Part shown: piece after piece, positions 9,403 to 19,290 of the stretch
Layout of the letters: every line of letters starts with the position of its first letter
How positions within the stretch are numbered: position 1 is the first letter of the stretch
Assembly (NCBI GenBank): GCA_029953675.1
Contig: JAMWBK010000012.1
Span: 434,001 to 498,000 of the forward strand
Length of the DNA: 64,000 bases
Direction: 5' to 3'
Source: Rhodosorus marinus
Taxonomy: Eukaryota; Rhodophyta; Stylonematophyceae; Stylonematales; Stylonemataceae
Notes under the pieces: model-generated
What the model was told of the DNA's origin: nothing
The model's database searches: none
What the model saw: only the letters and a program-made list of their open reading frames with translations
Position numbers and translations under genes: made by a program

Positions 9403-9485
9403 ATTCCTCTTCCACCCCTCGGACAACCACGAACTGCATTATTTCATATATTATAAATATTAATTAAACATTTTTACGTTTTAGC
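9403..9485 (+). repeat. AT-rich 80-bp repeat, second copy at 18702-18780
   Basis: From ATTCCTCTTCCACCCCTCGG to ACATTTTTACGTTTTAG the two copies are nearly identical and in the same orientation. Here it lies between the 5' end of RLE-A1 and the start of RLE-B; at 18702 it follows the broken end of another RLE-A1 copy. I do not recognise it. Confidence 0.7.
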
Positions 9486-9570
9486 TTAGTTACAATCCGT
9501 CGTCACAGAGGCTCAACATCAGATTGGATCTTAAATACACTACGGGTAGTTCACGTACTGGCACTAATAG

Positions 9571-12303
9571 TCTCCTAGTGCTCCCTCAGCTTTTAGGTCT
9601 TCTCGACAGAATCGGGCGCGTCACGCGGTGGCAGGCGGTGATCTGCGGCGGGCAGCCGGGATCCTCCAGCAGCGGCAACCTGTGGTTCCATACTCCGATG
9701 ATCTTTCTTCACCGCTCCGTTTGCTCTTTCCCTCGGAAGGTTCCCCTTGGGACCCCTCGTTTGAATCAGTATTGGAAGAGTACCGCGCCGCGCCACATCC
9801 CAGTGCGCGGTTAGTGGTCAATCTGGAGGCGGTGCGTGAGTTGGTTCATGATGCTCCGAAGGGCCGTTCCCCAGGGCCCTCGGGGCTGCGGGTGGAATAT
9901 CTCCGTTTCTTAAGTGATGAAGGTTTGAAGGCGTTGGCGTGGGTGGTCGAAGCGCTTGTGAATGGTGATCCCCTGTGTGAGTGTGCGTGGTTCTTGGTCG
10001 GGCGTTCTCAGTTGTGTCTGCTTTCGAAGCCCGGCCACACGGCCTCGAGCCCTGCTATTCGCCCTATTGGCCTGGTTGAGGTGGTCCGCAAATTGGCGGC
10101 GCGATGGTTAGTGAAAATCCTGGTTCCCGAATCCCGCCGTCTCTTTGGGCACGTGCAGTTAGGCGTGGGCTATCGTGGTGGCTGTGAGTTGTTGTCTGTT
10201 TTACTCCGTTCGGAAATGGCGTACTCCCCAGATTCTGGGCTCCTCTCTGTAGATTTTACCAATGCGTTCAACCGCGTCTCTCGTCCGGCTCTCATGCACG
10301 TGGTGCGCGAAGTCTTCCCTGTAGACTTTCCCTTTGTTAGTAGACTTTATTCTCCGCTTGGTCGTGGGGCTACCTATGACACCCTTGGCGCTTCCTCACA
10401 CACGTTTGCGGCGCGCACAGGGGTACAACAGGGTGATCCCTTGTCCCCTTTCCTACATGCCTGTGGACTACAACTCGTCTTGCTTTGTCTTCGCTCCGAA
10501 TTCCCGCAGGTTCGTACGGTTGCATACCACGACGACGTGTGCCTCCTGGGGCCCCCTGATACTCTAGCACTCGCTTATGATCGTCTCCGCTCCTTGGCTT
10601 CGCGGGTTGACCTGGAGGTTAATCATCACAAATCGTTCTACTGGGGAGGTGTAGCTGCACAAGAGCAGCAGGTACCTGCGTCGTTCCAGGATATTTGGAG
10701 ACCGGATGGTTTTGTCCACTTAGGCATCCCCTACGGGTCGCCGTCCTTCGTTGAAGGCGAGTTGCTGCAGCTCCTCGGTTAGCACAGACAGCTGGTTGCA
10801 GAGCTTCGACGGCTACCTCCGGGCTTTCTCCAGTGCTCGTTGTTGCTGTTTCGGTATTGTTGCAGCCAGCGGTTAACCTATTGGCTTCGCTCACTTCCAA
10901 CTCATTGGGGCCCGTGGTTGGCCACTCGTGCGGATGCTGAAAGTTTCCGTGACCTGGGGTATTTTCTCGATGAAGAGCTGAGCGCTCTGCCGCGACCCAC
11001 CTGTGATGTTGTGCGCGCCCAGGTAGGCCTCCCATTGCGATTGGGGGGACTGGGCCTCTGCAATCGTGTTGTGGTCCAACCTGCAGCCGCAGTAGGGGCC
11101 TGGGGAACCGCACTTCCCACTTTGAGCAGCTTGGGTATCTCGAAGTTCCGCAATTTGATGGCGAGCCTCTCGCGGGGTGTCTTGCTTCCCAGCGTACCGG
11201 AAAGCGCCCAAGACTTGTTTCTGGAGCTCCAAACCGCCCTGAATTCCTGTACTAGTCTCCCCGAAACCGTTCAACCCCGTCTTCCTGACTGGCGAGCTGT
11301 ATTTAACCGCTCTCGAGGCTCCGCCCCGGGGATTCGTCCTGCGCCTGAACCTGTTCTAGGGGAGATTGACCCAGTGGTTGCCGCAGAAGAAGAAGTTCCA
11401 GTTGATGCTCCTGATGATTCCCAGCGCGCTGGGAGCCGAGCTCAAGCACGCACGGATGCGCTGCAAAATATCCTTTCTTGGGACTTGCACCGTGCTGCAT
11501 ATGGCCGACTCCTCGCGCAGATGGTCTCATCTTCTCGCGCTCGCGCCCGCCTACGTAGTCTTGGAGGGGTTATTAGCTCTCAGTGGCTCATGACCGTACC
11601 AGCCTTTCCGCCACTCACACTGTCGGATTTCGAAGTGCGTACTTCACTGCGCTTATACCTCGGCTTACATCAGCCCCCTTGGCCGTACGAGATGGGTTCG
11701 TCGTGCCCTCTCTGCTCTCAGACTGAAGACAACGCAGATTTTGGCGCCCACCTGCTCGCTAGTTGCCCGGCGGTGAAAGGTGCTCGAACCCGCCGCCACA
11801 CACGGATCTTGAACCTGTTATACCGGGAACTTCGGCCTATAGTCCGGCAAGCCGGTCTGGAAATCGAACGTGAGAAACCTTTACCCGTCGCGGACTTTCA
11901 AAATGATGAACGCCGTGTAGCCGACCTGGTGATCACCTGTGACGACAGCCGCCGTACCACATACGTTGATCTTGCTGTTCCTAACCCTCAAGCTAGTCGT
12001 TATCTCCCGGCTGCGGGGGAGCGCCGTGGATCTGCCTCCGCCAGCATGAGACGCCGCAAAGAGATCAAATACGCGGGGGCTTTGTCTTCCCCTGGTGTTC
12101 GTGCTTCGGCACTAGCACATCGCTTGGTACCCCTGATCATTGAGTGCTTTGGGTTCATGGACTCTGTTGGTTCTCGCTGGCTTCGGGAGTTGTTCCGCGA
12201 ACGCCCTGACCGTCTTCAATCGTTGTTTACCCGCTTAAGTTTCCTGCTGTAGCGCATGAATGCCGCTTTGATGTTGGAGGCGCGAGTACTTCGCCGCGCT
12301 TAG
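9571..12303 (+). pseudogene. RLE-B ORF2: reverse transcriptase plus RLE (two in-frame TAG codons)
   Basis: One continuous frame from 9571 to the natural stop at 12301-12303, broken only by TAG at 10780-10782 and 12250-12252. The second is a Trp codon (TGG) in the copies at 46504, 59194 and 59870. Recognisable parts: GRSPGPSGLRVEYL, RPIGLVEVVRKLAARW, motif A SVDFTNAFNRVS, GVQQGDPLSPFLHACG, catalytic AYHDDVCLLG, then the thumb-like region, zinc knuckle CPLC-x11-H-x4-C, ARTRRHTRILNLLYREL, and the endonuclease-like pair VADLVI / TYVDLAV. About 910 residues in all. No ATG start remains because of 5' truncation. The copy is inactive but little decayed. Confidence 0.9.
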
Positions 12304-12355
12304 TCTTTTTTTCCCCTCGGGGTTTTTTTTTCAGCCTCCGATTAAACCATTCGTT
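9571..12355 (+). mobile_element. RLE-B non-LTR retrotransposon, 5'-truncated
   Basis: Homology to RLE-A begins at about 9571 (residues SAPSA, then AGGDLRRAAGIL). The copy runs through RT and RLE to the stop at 12301 and the 3' UTR, which has CCCCTCGGGG, a T run and the tail CCATTCGTTCG. No ORF1 is visible, so the 5' part is missing. The insertion splits a host reading frame whose remnant continues at 12356. I found no convincing target duplication. Confidence 0.9.
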
Positions 12356-12682
12356 CGTCGCAATAGTAGTGGTGCTATAGTAGACCCTACTACTGGAGAT
12401 ATTAAGGATCACGAAATCTGTGAGCCCTTGATTAGAGCAGAAGGTGGACCGGGGAATTCAGCCATCGTAAGTGTGGAAAATCTGCAGCTAGAAATCGAAG
12501 GCACCGAAGTTTTCGATCTCGGGACCTTCTCCCACAACAGCGATGACGGTGGCTCGACACTTGTGAAATTCTGTCGTGACGACTACGGTGGAGGTTTCGT
12601 GTTCACAGGCGATATCGAGCTCGACGGAGAGTTGGGGGATTGGACTGTTCAAATTAAATGCGGCACTCGCCCACTAACGTAA
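12356..12682 (+). pseudogene. 3' remnant of a host gene interrupted by RLE-B
   Basis: Immediately after the RLE-B tail an open frame continues for about 108 codons to TAA at 12680-12682. The segment reads as ordinary protein (DPTTGDIKDHEIC, then VSVENLQLEIEGTEVFDLG, ending GDWTVQIKCGTRPLT), acidic and with two cysteines. The frame runs back into the element tail without its own early ATG, so the 5' part was separated by the insertion; I do not find it in the window. GAATAAAC near 12797 may be the old poly(A) signal. A short independent gene starting at ATG 12428 (84 residues) is the alternative. Function unknown. Confidence 0.5.
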
Positions 12683-13125
12683 ATGCCCTTCGACCCCGCA
12701 GCACTACTCACTCTGTTGCAGTAGTGTTTTGGAGGCTCGTGATCTTCGGCTTTGGCGGTCTTGTTTCCCACTTGTGCTGTTTTCCTCAAATTAGCGAATA
12801 AACGCCGTCGTTCCAAACCCGCAAATAGTCTGCCTTCGAAGGCGGATCACCCTGTTAACAGACGGCAGCTGATCTGCATCTGTGGAATGCTTCCCTTAAG
12901 CTCCACGTAAATGATGTAAATCTGCAAACTTCAGTCTGTTTGCTAACACCCCCAAACCATTAATTTCAGCATCTTCCACTTGACATTTGGTGCCGCATAA
13001 TGATGGATTCTTCTGGTAACGGGTTTCGTCAGAAAATCTGCTACCATCTCTTTTGTCGAACGATGGTGCATGTCCATTGTCTTGGTCCTTACGAGATCTC
13101 TGAGCCATTACTTGCGTCAGCTCTA
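12683..13125. other. Non-coding stretch after the gene remnant
   Basis: Holds the presumed 3' flank of the remnant and a roughly 45-bp segment around 12874-12915 that resembles 46445-46490 (CTGATCTGCA...AAGCTCCACGT). Nothing else is recognised. Confidence 0.4.
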
Positions 13126-14020
13126 TGCTGGGGTTAATCCTGGACCACCATTTCCCTGAGCTGGAAGCAGTGTACCGGCTTGGCTACGGAAATGACGGCA
13201 CGATGCTCCTACACTCTTCGGATGGCGTGATAACCACGTTCCAGGCCAAGACGACACCCATCGCTTGAAGCTTCGGGCCACAACGGGAGTTCAACAAGGA
13301 GATCCCGTGGGTCCGATCCTACATGCGCTCTCCCTGGCGCGTTTCTCAACAAAGCCCCTGATTTAGCCGTTGTGGCGATTCACGATGAGATAACCATCGT
13401 AGGGCCGCTAAAACTACTGAAAGATTCAATACACGGGGGTCAGACTCCACTTCCCTTACTCGGAGCCCGACTGCAGCTTGCCAAAAGCACCTTCTACGGC
13501 ATCACGTTGAGCACGCCTCGACTGCTCAGCCGCGACATCACTGGAGTCACGGCGACGCGAGACGGAGTTACCATCCATTCGATTCCGATTGGAACACGCG
13601 CTTACATCCAAAGCGAGTGCCGTCGGCTACAAAACAACCACGAGAAACTATTTAAGGAGATAGTTCACCTGCCTCCTGAGCAACTGACTACGAAAATGGC
13701 CCTCTTTCGGTATTGTTCTGAGTCACGCCTGGACTAATTTCTACGCTGCCTCGCCTACGCCTTTTGAGGAACACTTTCACGGGAGGCGGACGCCCTGACG
13801 CGTTATCACCTAGATACGCTATTTGGAGGCCTCATTACCACGGCCGTCGAGGACCCTGACTACGAAAACCCTACACTAGACCAGATCCCACTCCCCTGTC
13901 GATGGGGAGGACTGGGATTCACTACGAGACAACGGATCCAGCCCATCGCCTTCTACTCGGATTGGTGCAAAACTTTCAAAGGTAATCACGGGCAACGGCC
14001 ATAACCTCACCGAGGTACAA
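13126..14020 (+). mobile_element. Degenerate RLE-C-like RT fragment
   Basis: Decayed coding sequence related to RLE-C ORF2: GVQQGDPVGPILHALSLARF can be read near 13295, AIHDEITIVGP (YxDD position changed to HDE) at 13375, and IGTRAYIQSECRRLQNNHEKL...MALFRYC through 13735, followed by a thumb-like part with stops. It diverges clearly from the RLE-C copy at 27235, so it is an old relative. Confidence 0.75.
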
Positions 14021-14481
14021 GAACAATCATCTTCGGAGGCGCATCCAGACACACACAAACTGAGGAGAATCCAAAGGTCAACAGCACAGCTTCCTGACCG
14101 AATCCGCGCGTCTGCAGCAGCAACACAACGCAGACTGCGACCAGAGGCCCCCGAGCGAACAAAAAATCTAGCCACCCTGAGGCAGAGAACCGAAACCGCT
14201 CCAGGAGCAGACGAAGCCGATCCCCCTGCATGGTAACATGGTTCCATTCAACAAACCCTCTCCAGAGAGGCACACCTTGCAGCTTTCCAAAGACTGGTAT
14301 CCCACGGGCAAATTTCGGCAGGGTGGCTAGATTTTTTATTCGCTCGGGGGCCTCTGGTCGCAGTCTGCGTTGTGTTGCTGCTGCAGACGCGCGGATTCGG
14401 TCAGGTTGTAAGCTGTGCTGTTGACCTTTGGATTCTCCTCAGTTTGTGTGTGTCTGAATGCGCTTCCGAAGATGATTGCTC
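14021..14481. repeat. Foldback: 160-bp inverted repeat from RLE-C-like coding sequence
   Basis: Arms 14021-14179 and 14319-14481 are nearly identical reverse complements, separated by about 140 bp. The left arm continues the RLE-C-like copy before it, so the right arm is an inverted duplicate of element sequence and not a terminal repeat of a DNA transposon. The transcript would fold into a long hairpin. Confidence 0.85.
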
Positions 14482-14615
14482 TTACCCCAGTCTAATTGGA
14501 TACCTCCAAGCAATGTACCGTCCTCGTCCACCAAATCCACAGTGAAGAGATTACAAGAAATCTCTTGAACAGGGGCACTTCACCACATGTTGGGGCGCAG
14601 CTGACAACACCCAAC

Positions 14616-16043
14616 AGCCTTCAACCGCACTGGGGCTCGTGGATGGGTGCAGCCAAGGCAGACGAGGCGACGCTGAAGCACTGGGGAACGCTCTTGGATG
14701 AACTGGATGTGGAAGCGGCTCCTGACCGGGACCTAATTCGTGGCCAGATTGCCCTACCTTTACGATTAGGCGGATTTGGAGTGGCCGACCGTGGACTCGT
14801 ATGCTCGGCTGCGGAGGTCGCCTCCTGAGCTACCGCGCTTCGCACCTTGGTGAGTTTTCGGATGCGAAGTGCCTGCCTTTTGGCTAGGGCACTGACTAGC
14901 GAATACCCCGTGATCCTTCCGCCACCGCTTTCGAGTATTTATGATGCTTTCCAACAGGCGTTCAGTAAGTGAACGCCGTGCCGGACGAGAGCCGATCCTG
15001 ATTTCGCCTGGAAGGAGCTCTTATTGGGACGAACTGAGGCGATCGAGGACTCTCCCATCAACAGAGTACTACCGACGAGGGGGAAGCTAGCCCCGGGTCA
15101 CCGGTTGCCGATTACCCGGGTCTGGGCCGATTGTGGAGCTCGCGCACTGATGTGATTCAACACAGTCTCACCTGGGGCCAACACAGTGCCGCTCAGGCAA
15201 TCTTGCTCAACTATCCTCTCACACCGCCCACCACCGCCGTTCGCCTCCACGGCATGGGAGGCCATCTATCACATTTGTGGTTTACGACTGTGTCATCCCT
15301 GGGTCACCGTCTGGATGCCTTCCAGTTTCGCTCTGCCGCACGGATTTACCTGGGTTTGCCGCAAGCTCCGTGGCACTCTAATCGGCCGTCTTTCCATCGG
15401 GGATGTGAGGGTCGGATCGATGCGTGTGGTTACCATTTCCTAGGTTCATGCGGACTGTTGAGAGGTCTTCGTACGAGGCGTCACACTCGCTTCAAGTACA
15501 TCCTTAGCGAATGTTTGACTCGGGTAGGGCATACGGTTGAGGTGGAATCGGAACTACTCAGATCGCTCTCGGATAGGGCAACGCCCCGCTGTATCGCAGA
15601 TCTCCTCGTCTCCGATGCTCCCGCCAGACGCTCAGCTTATGTTGACCTCGCGATTACATGCCCTGTGGCAAGCGCCCATCTCACGGCCGCCGCCCGCCGC
15701 CGGGGAGCAGCTGATTCGGCCCTTCGCCGAGTGAAGGAACGACGGTATGCTGAGAGTATGGCCAGTCTGCCTCGCGCTGAGGGTTGCTCCCATCGGTTCC
15801 AGCCTTTCATTGTGGAAAGCTTTGGTCACGTGGAGAACCACTCGGGTTTAGAGTGGTTGCGGAAATGTTTTACTGAGCATCCTGTTGAATACTTGGAACT
15901 TTTGCGGCGTTTAAGAGTCTCTCTGTGGCGATATTCGAGCAGCATGCTTGCCGAGGCGCGCCATCGGCGCCTAGGCTTGCAGGCTTCCCTACCCAGTTCT
16001 TAGTTCCTTTTCACGCTTTGTGTAGCGCTTTAGGCTATGCTAA
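14616..16043 (+). mobile_element. RLE-A2 copy, 5'-truncated, pseudogenised
   Basis: Begins in the thumb-like region after the RT (HWGSWMGAAKADEATLKHWG) with stops and frameshifts to about 15130, then carries an intact 290-codon frame (15131-16003) with the zinc knuckle (CEGRIDACGYHFLGSC), the RLE pair IADLLV / AYVDLAI and the C terminus LGLQASLPSS. The 3' UTR ends in TATGCTAA and is joined directly to another RLE-A 3' fragment at 16044, the first link of a head-to-tail array. Confidence 0.85.
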
Positions 16044-16164
16044 TGATATTCCAGCGACATGCTTTCCGAGGCGCGCCATCGGCGCCTGGGGTTGTATACT
16101 TCCCTCCCTAGTTATTAGTTCATCTTCACGCCTTGCGTAGCGCTTCAGGCTATGCTAGTAAAGT
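16044..16164 (+). mobile_element. RLE-A1 3' fragment (about 120 bp) upstream of U2
   Basis: Starts inside the ORF2 C terminus (GATATTCCAGCGACATGC) and runs through stop, hairpin and GCTAGTAAAGT. It is joined on the left to the tail of the A2 copy and on the right to the 5' end of the U2 snRNA sequence, with no spacer and no duplication. Confidence 0.85.
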
Positions 16165-16353
16165 CTTCTCGGCCTTTTGGCTAAGATCAAGTGTAGTATC
16201 TGTTCTATCAAGTGTAACAACTTGATGCATCTAAATTTTAGATGCTTTTGTTACAAATATTTTTCTGGAGGGGTTTATGTTTGGTTAGTGGCTTGCCACG
16301 CCCGTTTACCGCGCTTTGCTCAGATTTTGCACTGCTTTCTGTTGCGGAGCACC
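16165..16353 (+). ncRNA. U2: U2 spliceosomal snRNA sequence, embedded in retroelement array
   Basis: CTTCTCGGCCTTTTGGCTAA followed by GATCAAGTGTAGTATCTGTT is the highly conserved U2 5' domain with the branch-point-recognition region GTAGTA. After it come stem IIa (ATCAAGT/ACTTGAT with loop GTAACA), stem IIb (GCATCTAAA/TTTAGATGC), the IIc partner TTGTTACA, an Sm-type site (AATATTTTTCTGG), stem III (GTGG-CTTG-CCAC) and a 3' stem-loop IV with TTTTGCACTGC in the loop, ending GGAGCACC. The first 3-4 bases of a normal U2 are not visible. All helices are intact. Upstream is only a retroelement tail, without snRNA promoter elements, and downstream an element fragment begins at once. It is therefore probably a reverse-transcribed copy rather than the functional gene, although its structure would allow function if transcribed. 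Confidence 0.9.
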
Positions 16354-16468
16354 TCTTCAGCGACATGCTTTCCGAGGCGCGCCATCGGCGCCTGGGGTTG
16401 CATACTTCCCTCCCTAGTTATTAGTTCATCTTCACGCCTTGCGTAGCGCTTCAGGCTATGCTAGTAAA
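16354..16468 (+). mobile_element. RLE-A1 3' fragment (about 112 bp) downstream of U2
   Basis: Begins with CAGCGACATGCTTTCCGAGG, within a few bases of the breakpoint of the fragment upstream of U2, and ends GCTAGTAAA before the next copy. The U2 3' end and the fragment meet within about 4 ambiguous bases, as expected for a template switch. Confidence 0.85.
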
Positions 16469-17590
16469 TTTATGATGGTCTTCAACACGCGTTCAGGAGG
16501 TGCAACGCCGTGCCGGACGCAAATCGGTCCCGCTTTCGTTCCTGGAGGGAGCTGTTATGGGGACGAGCTGAAGCGATTGAGGATTGTCCCCTCGACCGAG
16601 TTCTTGCCGATGACGGAGAGGCTAGCCCCGGGCCCCCTGTTGCAGACTACCCGGGTTTGAGCCGATTGTGGAGCTCCCGCGCTGATGTGATTCAACATAG
16701 CCTCACCTGGGGCCAACACAGTGCCGCTCACACAGTCATGCTCAATTCTCCTCTCACGCCGCCTACCACTGCCGCTCGTCTCCGCGGCATGGGAGGCCAC
16801 CTCTCGCACTTGTGGTTAACCACTCTACCGTCGTCATTGAGTCATCGTCTCGATGCTTTCCAGTTCCGTTCTGCCGCACGGATCTATCTCGGTTTGCCAC
16901 AGGCTCCGTGGCACTCTAATCGGCCGTCTTTCTGTCAGGGATGTGAGAGCCGGATTGACGCTTGTGGCTACCACTTCCTGGGTTCCTGCGGACTGTTGCG
17001 AGGTCTCCGTACGAGGCGTCACACTCGCCTCAAGTACATCCTCAGCGAATTTTTGACTCGGATAGGGCATACGGTTGAGGTTGAGTCGGAACTGCCCAGA
17101 TCCATCTCGGACTCTGCACCGCCCCGTTGTATAGCCGATCTCCTCGTCTCCGACGCTGCTGCCAGACGCTCAACATATGTGGACCTTGCGATTACCTGCC
17201 CCGTGGCCAGCGCCCACCTCACCGCAGCCGCCCGCCGCCGGGGGGCCGCGGCTTCAGCCCTTCGAAGAGTTAAGGAACGACGGTATGCTGAGAGCATGGC
17301 CAGTCTGCCTTGCGCTGAGGGTCGCTCTCACCGGTTCCAGCCATTCATTGTGGAAAGCTTTGGTCACGTGGATAAGTCGGGTTTAGAGTGGTTGCGGAAA
17401 TGTTTTGCTGAGCATCCTACTGAATATTTGGCGCTCTTGAGGCGTTTAAGTGTCTCCCTTTGGCGATATTCCAGCGACATGCTTTCCGAGGCATACTTCC
17501 CTCCCTAGTTATTAGTTCATCTTCACGCCTTGCGTAGCGCTTCAGGCTATGCTAGTAAATTCCAGTAAAGTCCAGTAAAGTCCAATAAAG
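16469..17590 (+). mobile_element. RLE-A1 copy, 5'-truncated, third member of the array
   Basis: Encodes one frame (16510 to 17508) covering zinc knuckle CQGC-x9-H-x4-C, RLE pair IADLLV / TYVDLAI and conserved C-terminal block, nearly identical to 4525-5640 (opposite strand). A 23-bp deletion near 17490 shifts the final residues (MLSEAYFPP). The tail has at least four units (CCAGTAAAGT, CCAATAAAGT) and runs directly into the 5' end of a further RLE-A1 copy at about 17591. Confidence 0.9.
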
Positions 17591-18665
17591 TCCAGCAAGG
17601 GGTTTTTGCTGGGGTTTTGTTGTGAACATTGGGGTTTTGTTTCTTTTTCGGTCGTGAGCGTGTTCGTTTACGGGAAGCGCTTTCTCTGGTACGCCTTCCC
17701 CTCGATTTTCCGCGGTGCGTCGTTTGCATTTGCAACTACTTCTGTCTTCGGGGTGGGTGTGTTGCGGGGCCTTTCCTATTTGGGTTGGGTGTGGTCGATT
17801 ATTCTCTCGGTGCGGTTTCATATTGGTGGTGCAACGTTTCCTTTGCGCATTCCCTCAGGATGGTAGGGATATCTCCGCGCTCGACGGAGCCTCATCCCAA
17901 GGAGGCACTGCCAGGTGGGGGACTCCGTGTTCGCCTCAGCTGCGGCACCTTTTCCTCCGAGGTTGACTTGGAAGGCGCTTCTGGCACCCAGGCGCGTGCA
18001 CTTATCTCCGCTGTCACCAGCCTGATCACGGCTGTGAGTGATCGTGGAGTGCTCCCTCAGCTCACCCAGAAGCTAAGTGGGCTGAAATCGGGATTGCTGG
18101 CCAGGTCAAATTCAAATTCGGACGAGAATTTGAATTGCACCAGAGTGGCAGCGTTGGCTGAAGGCAGTCAACATCAGGTCAATCAACATGAACCTGTCCC
18201 GGGACAGGCGAGGGCGGTTGCTTCTGCGAGGGACAGTACGACGTTGGGGAGCGGCAGGCAGGGCCAAAACGCGCTTCAGCGATCGGGGACTCGAGGCAAT
18301 GGTGGTGATGACTGTGCGGCAACCGGTGTGGAGGAGACTGCAGCTGTGGACTTCCCTCTCTTGGGCCAGTCCTCAGGTGGTCACCAGCTCCCGGTTACTG
18401 CGGGGGCACGTGGAGGCCGCAAGGGGGGCCCTTCGTACGCCTCAGTCTTGCGGAAGGGCACCACTGCCACACGTACGGCGGCTATGCTCCGTTTCCTACC
18501 ATCTCGCGAGCCTCAGGATGGACCTGTGGAGACAACTCTCCAATTTCTGTGGGTGAGAAATGTCCGGCCCCAGACTACACGAGGCCAGGTTCCATCTATG
18601 AGAGACTTCGGGGGGACACTTTTGCGGAACGCTAGGGTGGAGCCGGGGTGATTTCTTCTTCGCAA
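17591..18665 (+). mobile_element. 5' part of an RLE-A1 copy (leader plus most of ORF1)
   Basis: This is the longest RLE-A 5' leader in the window (about 270 bp before the ORF1 ATG). It begins with a 7-bp inverted repeat CCAGCAA...TTGCTGG at 17592-17612. ORF1 starts at ATG 17860 and is nearly identical to 7626-9035 up to about 18600, where GGGGACACTTTTGCGG marks a rearrangement and the frame soon ends (18651). Everything downstream (ORF2, tail) is missing. Confidence 0.85.
17860..18651 (+). pseudogene. Truncated RLE-A ORF1
   Basis: About 263 codons from ATG 17860, matching the first half of the 469-residue ORF1 product at 7626-9035, including FLWVRNVRPQTTRGQVPSM, then a few unrelated residues (RNARVEPG) and stop. 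The conserved helical part of ORF1 is lost, so the product should be non-functional. Confidence 0.75.
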
Positions 18666-18701
18666 ACTATATATGTAACCCCAGACTATATATATATATT
18701 C

Positions 18702-18780
18702 CTCTTCCACCCCTCGGACAACCGCGAACTGCATTATTTCATATATTATTAATATTAATTAAACATTTTTACGTTTTAGG
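18702..18780 (+). repeat. AT-rich 80-bp repeat (partner of 9403-9485)
   Basis: Nearly identical to 9403-9485 in the same orientation. It starts right after a short (TA)n stretch (18685-18700) that replaces the rest of the broken RLE-A1 ORF1. It may be a remnant of an unrecognised repeat family or mark a recombination junction. Confidence 0.65.
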
Positions 18781-19032
18781 CAGAAGGCTAAAAAAAGATG
18801 AATCTATATTCAATCAGATATGATAGGTTCAATCAATAGCAAATGCTTCACTACCCCGCTTACGACAGGGCGTATATCTGCAGATGATCTCGTACAATGA
18901 AATTATTTTCTACATTCTTCTTTCTTACGCGTTCCATTTAGGGGTGAACGATATGTACGAGTGCGAATCTTTACTTCAATCCATTGTTCCATAGTCAATC
19001 AATGTGAGAGTTTTTGATAGGGGGAGCACTTG

Positions 19033-19290
19033 GTGGTGGTGGTTTTACTGGTTTTTCTTAGCATAGCCTAAAGCGCTACGAAAGGCGTGAAAAGGAACTA
19101 AGAACCCGGGAGGGAAGCGTGCAAACCCAGGCGCCGATGGCGCGACTCGGCGAGCATGTTGTTAAAATACCGCCAGAGTGCGATACTTAAACGAGGGAGA
19201 TGGGATGGTGGTGATTTTTCTAGATGTATCCTTAATTTGAGAAGTTCCTGCCTGTGGCAGACTACCAGAGGGATGAACTCCGTGTTGACG
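19033..19290 (-). mobile_element. RLE-A3 fragment joined to the inverted partner of 9165-9262
   Basis: Positions 19033-19195 hold an RLE-A3 3' end on the minus strand, with a GTAAAACCACCACC-type tail, hairpin and C-terminal codons. From 19195 the sequence is the reverse complement of 9165-9262. Both parts are decayed. Confidence 0.65.

Noticed and set aside
14021-14481. Inverted repeat read as a DNA transposon with terminal repeats
   Set aside because: The arms are retroelement coding sequence, one continuing an adjacent element copy; there is no transposase and no target duplication.
16165-16353. U2 as an ordinary functional snRNA gene
   Set aside because: The 5' end abuts a retroelement tail with no upstream promoter, the first bases are missing and an element fragment replaces the 3' flank.
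16044-16468. Utopia-like targeted insertion into a U2 gene
   Set aside because: U2 is not interrupted, and the same arrangement occurs with a tRNA, so template jumping explains both. Not fully excluded.
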